Assembly: GCF_014648915.1 (NCBI RefSeq)
Contig: NZ_BMSA01000002.1
Span: 372,001-436,000 of the forward strand
DNA length: 64,000 nucleotides
Direction of reading: 5' to 3'
Source of the DNA: Streptomyces phaeofaciens
GTDB lineage: Bacteria; Actinomycetota; Actinomycetes; Streptomycetales; Streptomycetaceae
In this document: one piece after another, positions 63,329-64,000 of the stretch
Position numbering within the stretch: the stretch's first letter is position 1
Layout: every line of letters begins with the position of its first letter
Position numbers and translations under genes: made by a program
The notes under the pieces: model-generated
Database searches by the model: none
Seen by the model: only the letters and a program-made list of their open reading frames with translations
Told to the model about the DNA's origin: nothing

Positions 63329-64000
63329 TCAGCGGTCCGGTGTCGCCACCGTGATGATCTCCGGGCTCGTCTCCGTCAGCGGGCCCCGGTCCCAGTCCCC
63401 GTACCGCTCCGCCACCCGCAGGCCGGCCTCCGCGAGGAAGCCGGTCAGCCGGGCGGGGGACAGGAAGCGGAGGGTGGCCCGGCTGCTGCGGGGGCGGGGC
63501 CATTCGGTGTGGTCGTAGGTCTCCGTGAAGGTCACGCGGTCACCGGCCGGGCCCGCGCCGGCGCCTGCGCCTGCGCCTGCGCCTTCGACTTCCTGCCACA
63601 CCCGTACGGTCCGGCCGTCGGCGTCGGTGACCTCGTGGACCCGGTCGGGGGTCCACCCCTCCCAGGCGCGGGCGGCCGGGTTGCGGGTCTCGAAGACGAA
63701 GCGGCCGTCCGTGCCGAGCGCCGACCGTACGGCCCGCAGCGCGGTGCGCAGTTCCTCGTCGTCGAGCAGGGTCTGGAAGGCGTGGCCCGTCATCACGACC
63801 AGCTCGAAGTCGCCCTGCCATCGGTGGCACCGCAGGTCGCCCAGCACCCACTCCACGCCGGGGGCGCGGCGGCGCGCCTGCACCAGCATCGCGGCCGCCG
63901 GGTCGAGGCCCGTGAGCCGGCCGGGGTGGCCGTCCGCCGCGGCCCGCGCGAGCAGCCGGCCCGTGCCGCAGCCGACGTCGAGGACCGAACCCGCGGATCT
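63329..64000 (-). CDS. Class I methyltransferase, N-terminus beyond window edge
   Basis: The frame stays open to the right edge; the visible ~223 residues include motif I VLDVGCGTGRL, the acidic LTGLDPAAAML segment, VEWVLGDL and a FVFETRNP strand. It is a SAM-dependent methyltransferase of the Methyltransf_25 type with a C-terminal beta extension. A glycine-alanine run is encoded by a hexanucleotide repeat (GCGCCT units, about 63558-63585), a likely length-variable spot. Substrate unknown. It converges with bldKE. Confidence 0.88.
   Translation of the reverse strand, partial: RSAGSVLDVGCGTGRLLARAAADGHPGRLTGLDPAAAMLVQARRRAPGVEWVLGDLRCHRWQGDFELVVMTGHAFQTLLDDEELRTALRAVRSALGTDGRFVFETRNPAARAWEGWTPDRVHEVTDADGRTVRVWQEVEGAGAGAGAGAGPAGDRVTFTETYDHTEWPRPRSSRATLRFLSPARLTGFLAEAGLRVAERYGDWDRGPLTETSPEIITVATPDR

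Overview
The window is high-GC actinobacterial DNA and almost certainly comes from a Streptomyces chromosome. The evidence is third-position G/C bias, GTG and TTG starts, rare TTA (bldA) codons, a SARP regulator, a PAS/GAF/SpoIIE phosphatase, and a five-gene peptide importer directly downstream of typA that matches the developmental bldK locus. No rRNA, tRNA or CRISPR array was seen.

Positions 1 to about 36.1 kb are accessory and look like the right-hand part of a biosynthetic gene cluster that continues beyond the left edge. From the left: the end of a FabH-like ketosynthase III; a regulator in which an XRE DNA-binding domain is fused to a ketosynthase III-like domain; a deoxysugar set (C-methyltransferase, 4-ketoreductase, 4,6-dehydratase, glycosyltransferase, thymidylyltransferase, 3,5-epimerase); a SARP activator with matching heptamer repeats in front of rmlA; a small membrane protein coupled to a Tat-exported multicopper oxidase; a flavin monooxygenase with a damaged FAD motif; a hemerythrin; an operon of ketosynthase III, arylamine N-acetyltransferase and Gfo/Idh/MocA oxidoreductase; a catalytically degenerate IS701-type transposase relative; a MarR/MFS efflux pair; a PucR-type regulator; and a leftward block of quinone oxidoreductase, flavin monooxygenase, SRPBCC protein, divergent cytochrome bd-like oxidase and MMPL exporter. 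Three genes here (hemerythrin, transposase relative, MFS pump) carry TTA codons, which suggests developmental control.

The most interesting part is 30.8-36.1 kb. An FAD/NAD(P)-binding oxygenase overlaps by 4 bp a fumarase/adenylosuccinate-lyase-family enzyme. This pairing is the hallmark of the aspartate-nitrosuccinate pathway (CreE/CreD type), which makes nitrous acid for N-N bond or diazo chemistry. A metF-type reductase follows and a convergent GHMP kinase closes the region. The bd-like oxidase and the hemerythrin could protect the cell against nitrosative by-products; that is inference.

From about 36.2 kb the content looks like conserved Streptomyces core genes: a septum-formation-type membrane protein, a GntR regulator, a small SPOR protein, MutT, an anti-sigma-type ATPase, the SpoIIE phosphatase, a TPM-family relative lacking its TPM domain, a GH18-like membrane protein, an APH-fold protein, a methyltransferase, a succinate dehydrogenase/fumarate reductase operon whose membrane subunit is frameshifted in this sequence, a peptide-binding lipoprotein with a charged low-complexity insert, typA, the bldKABCDE-like operon with a long leader holding a 19-codon reading frame, and the start of another methyltransferase at the right edge.
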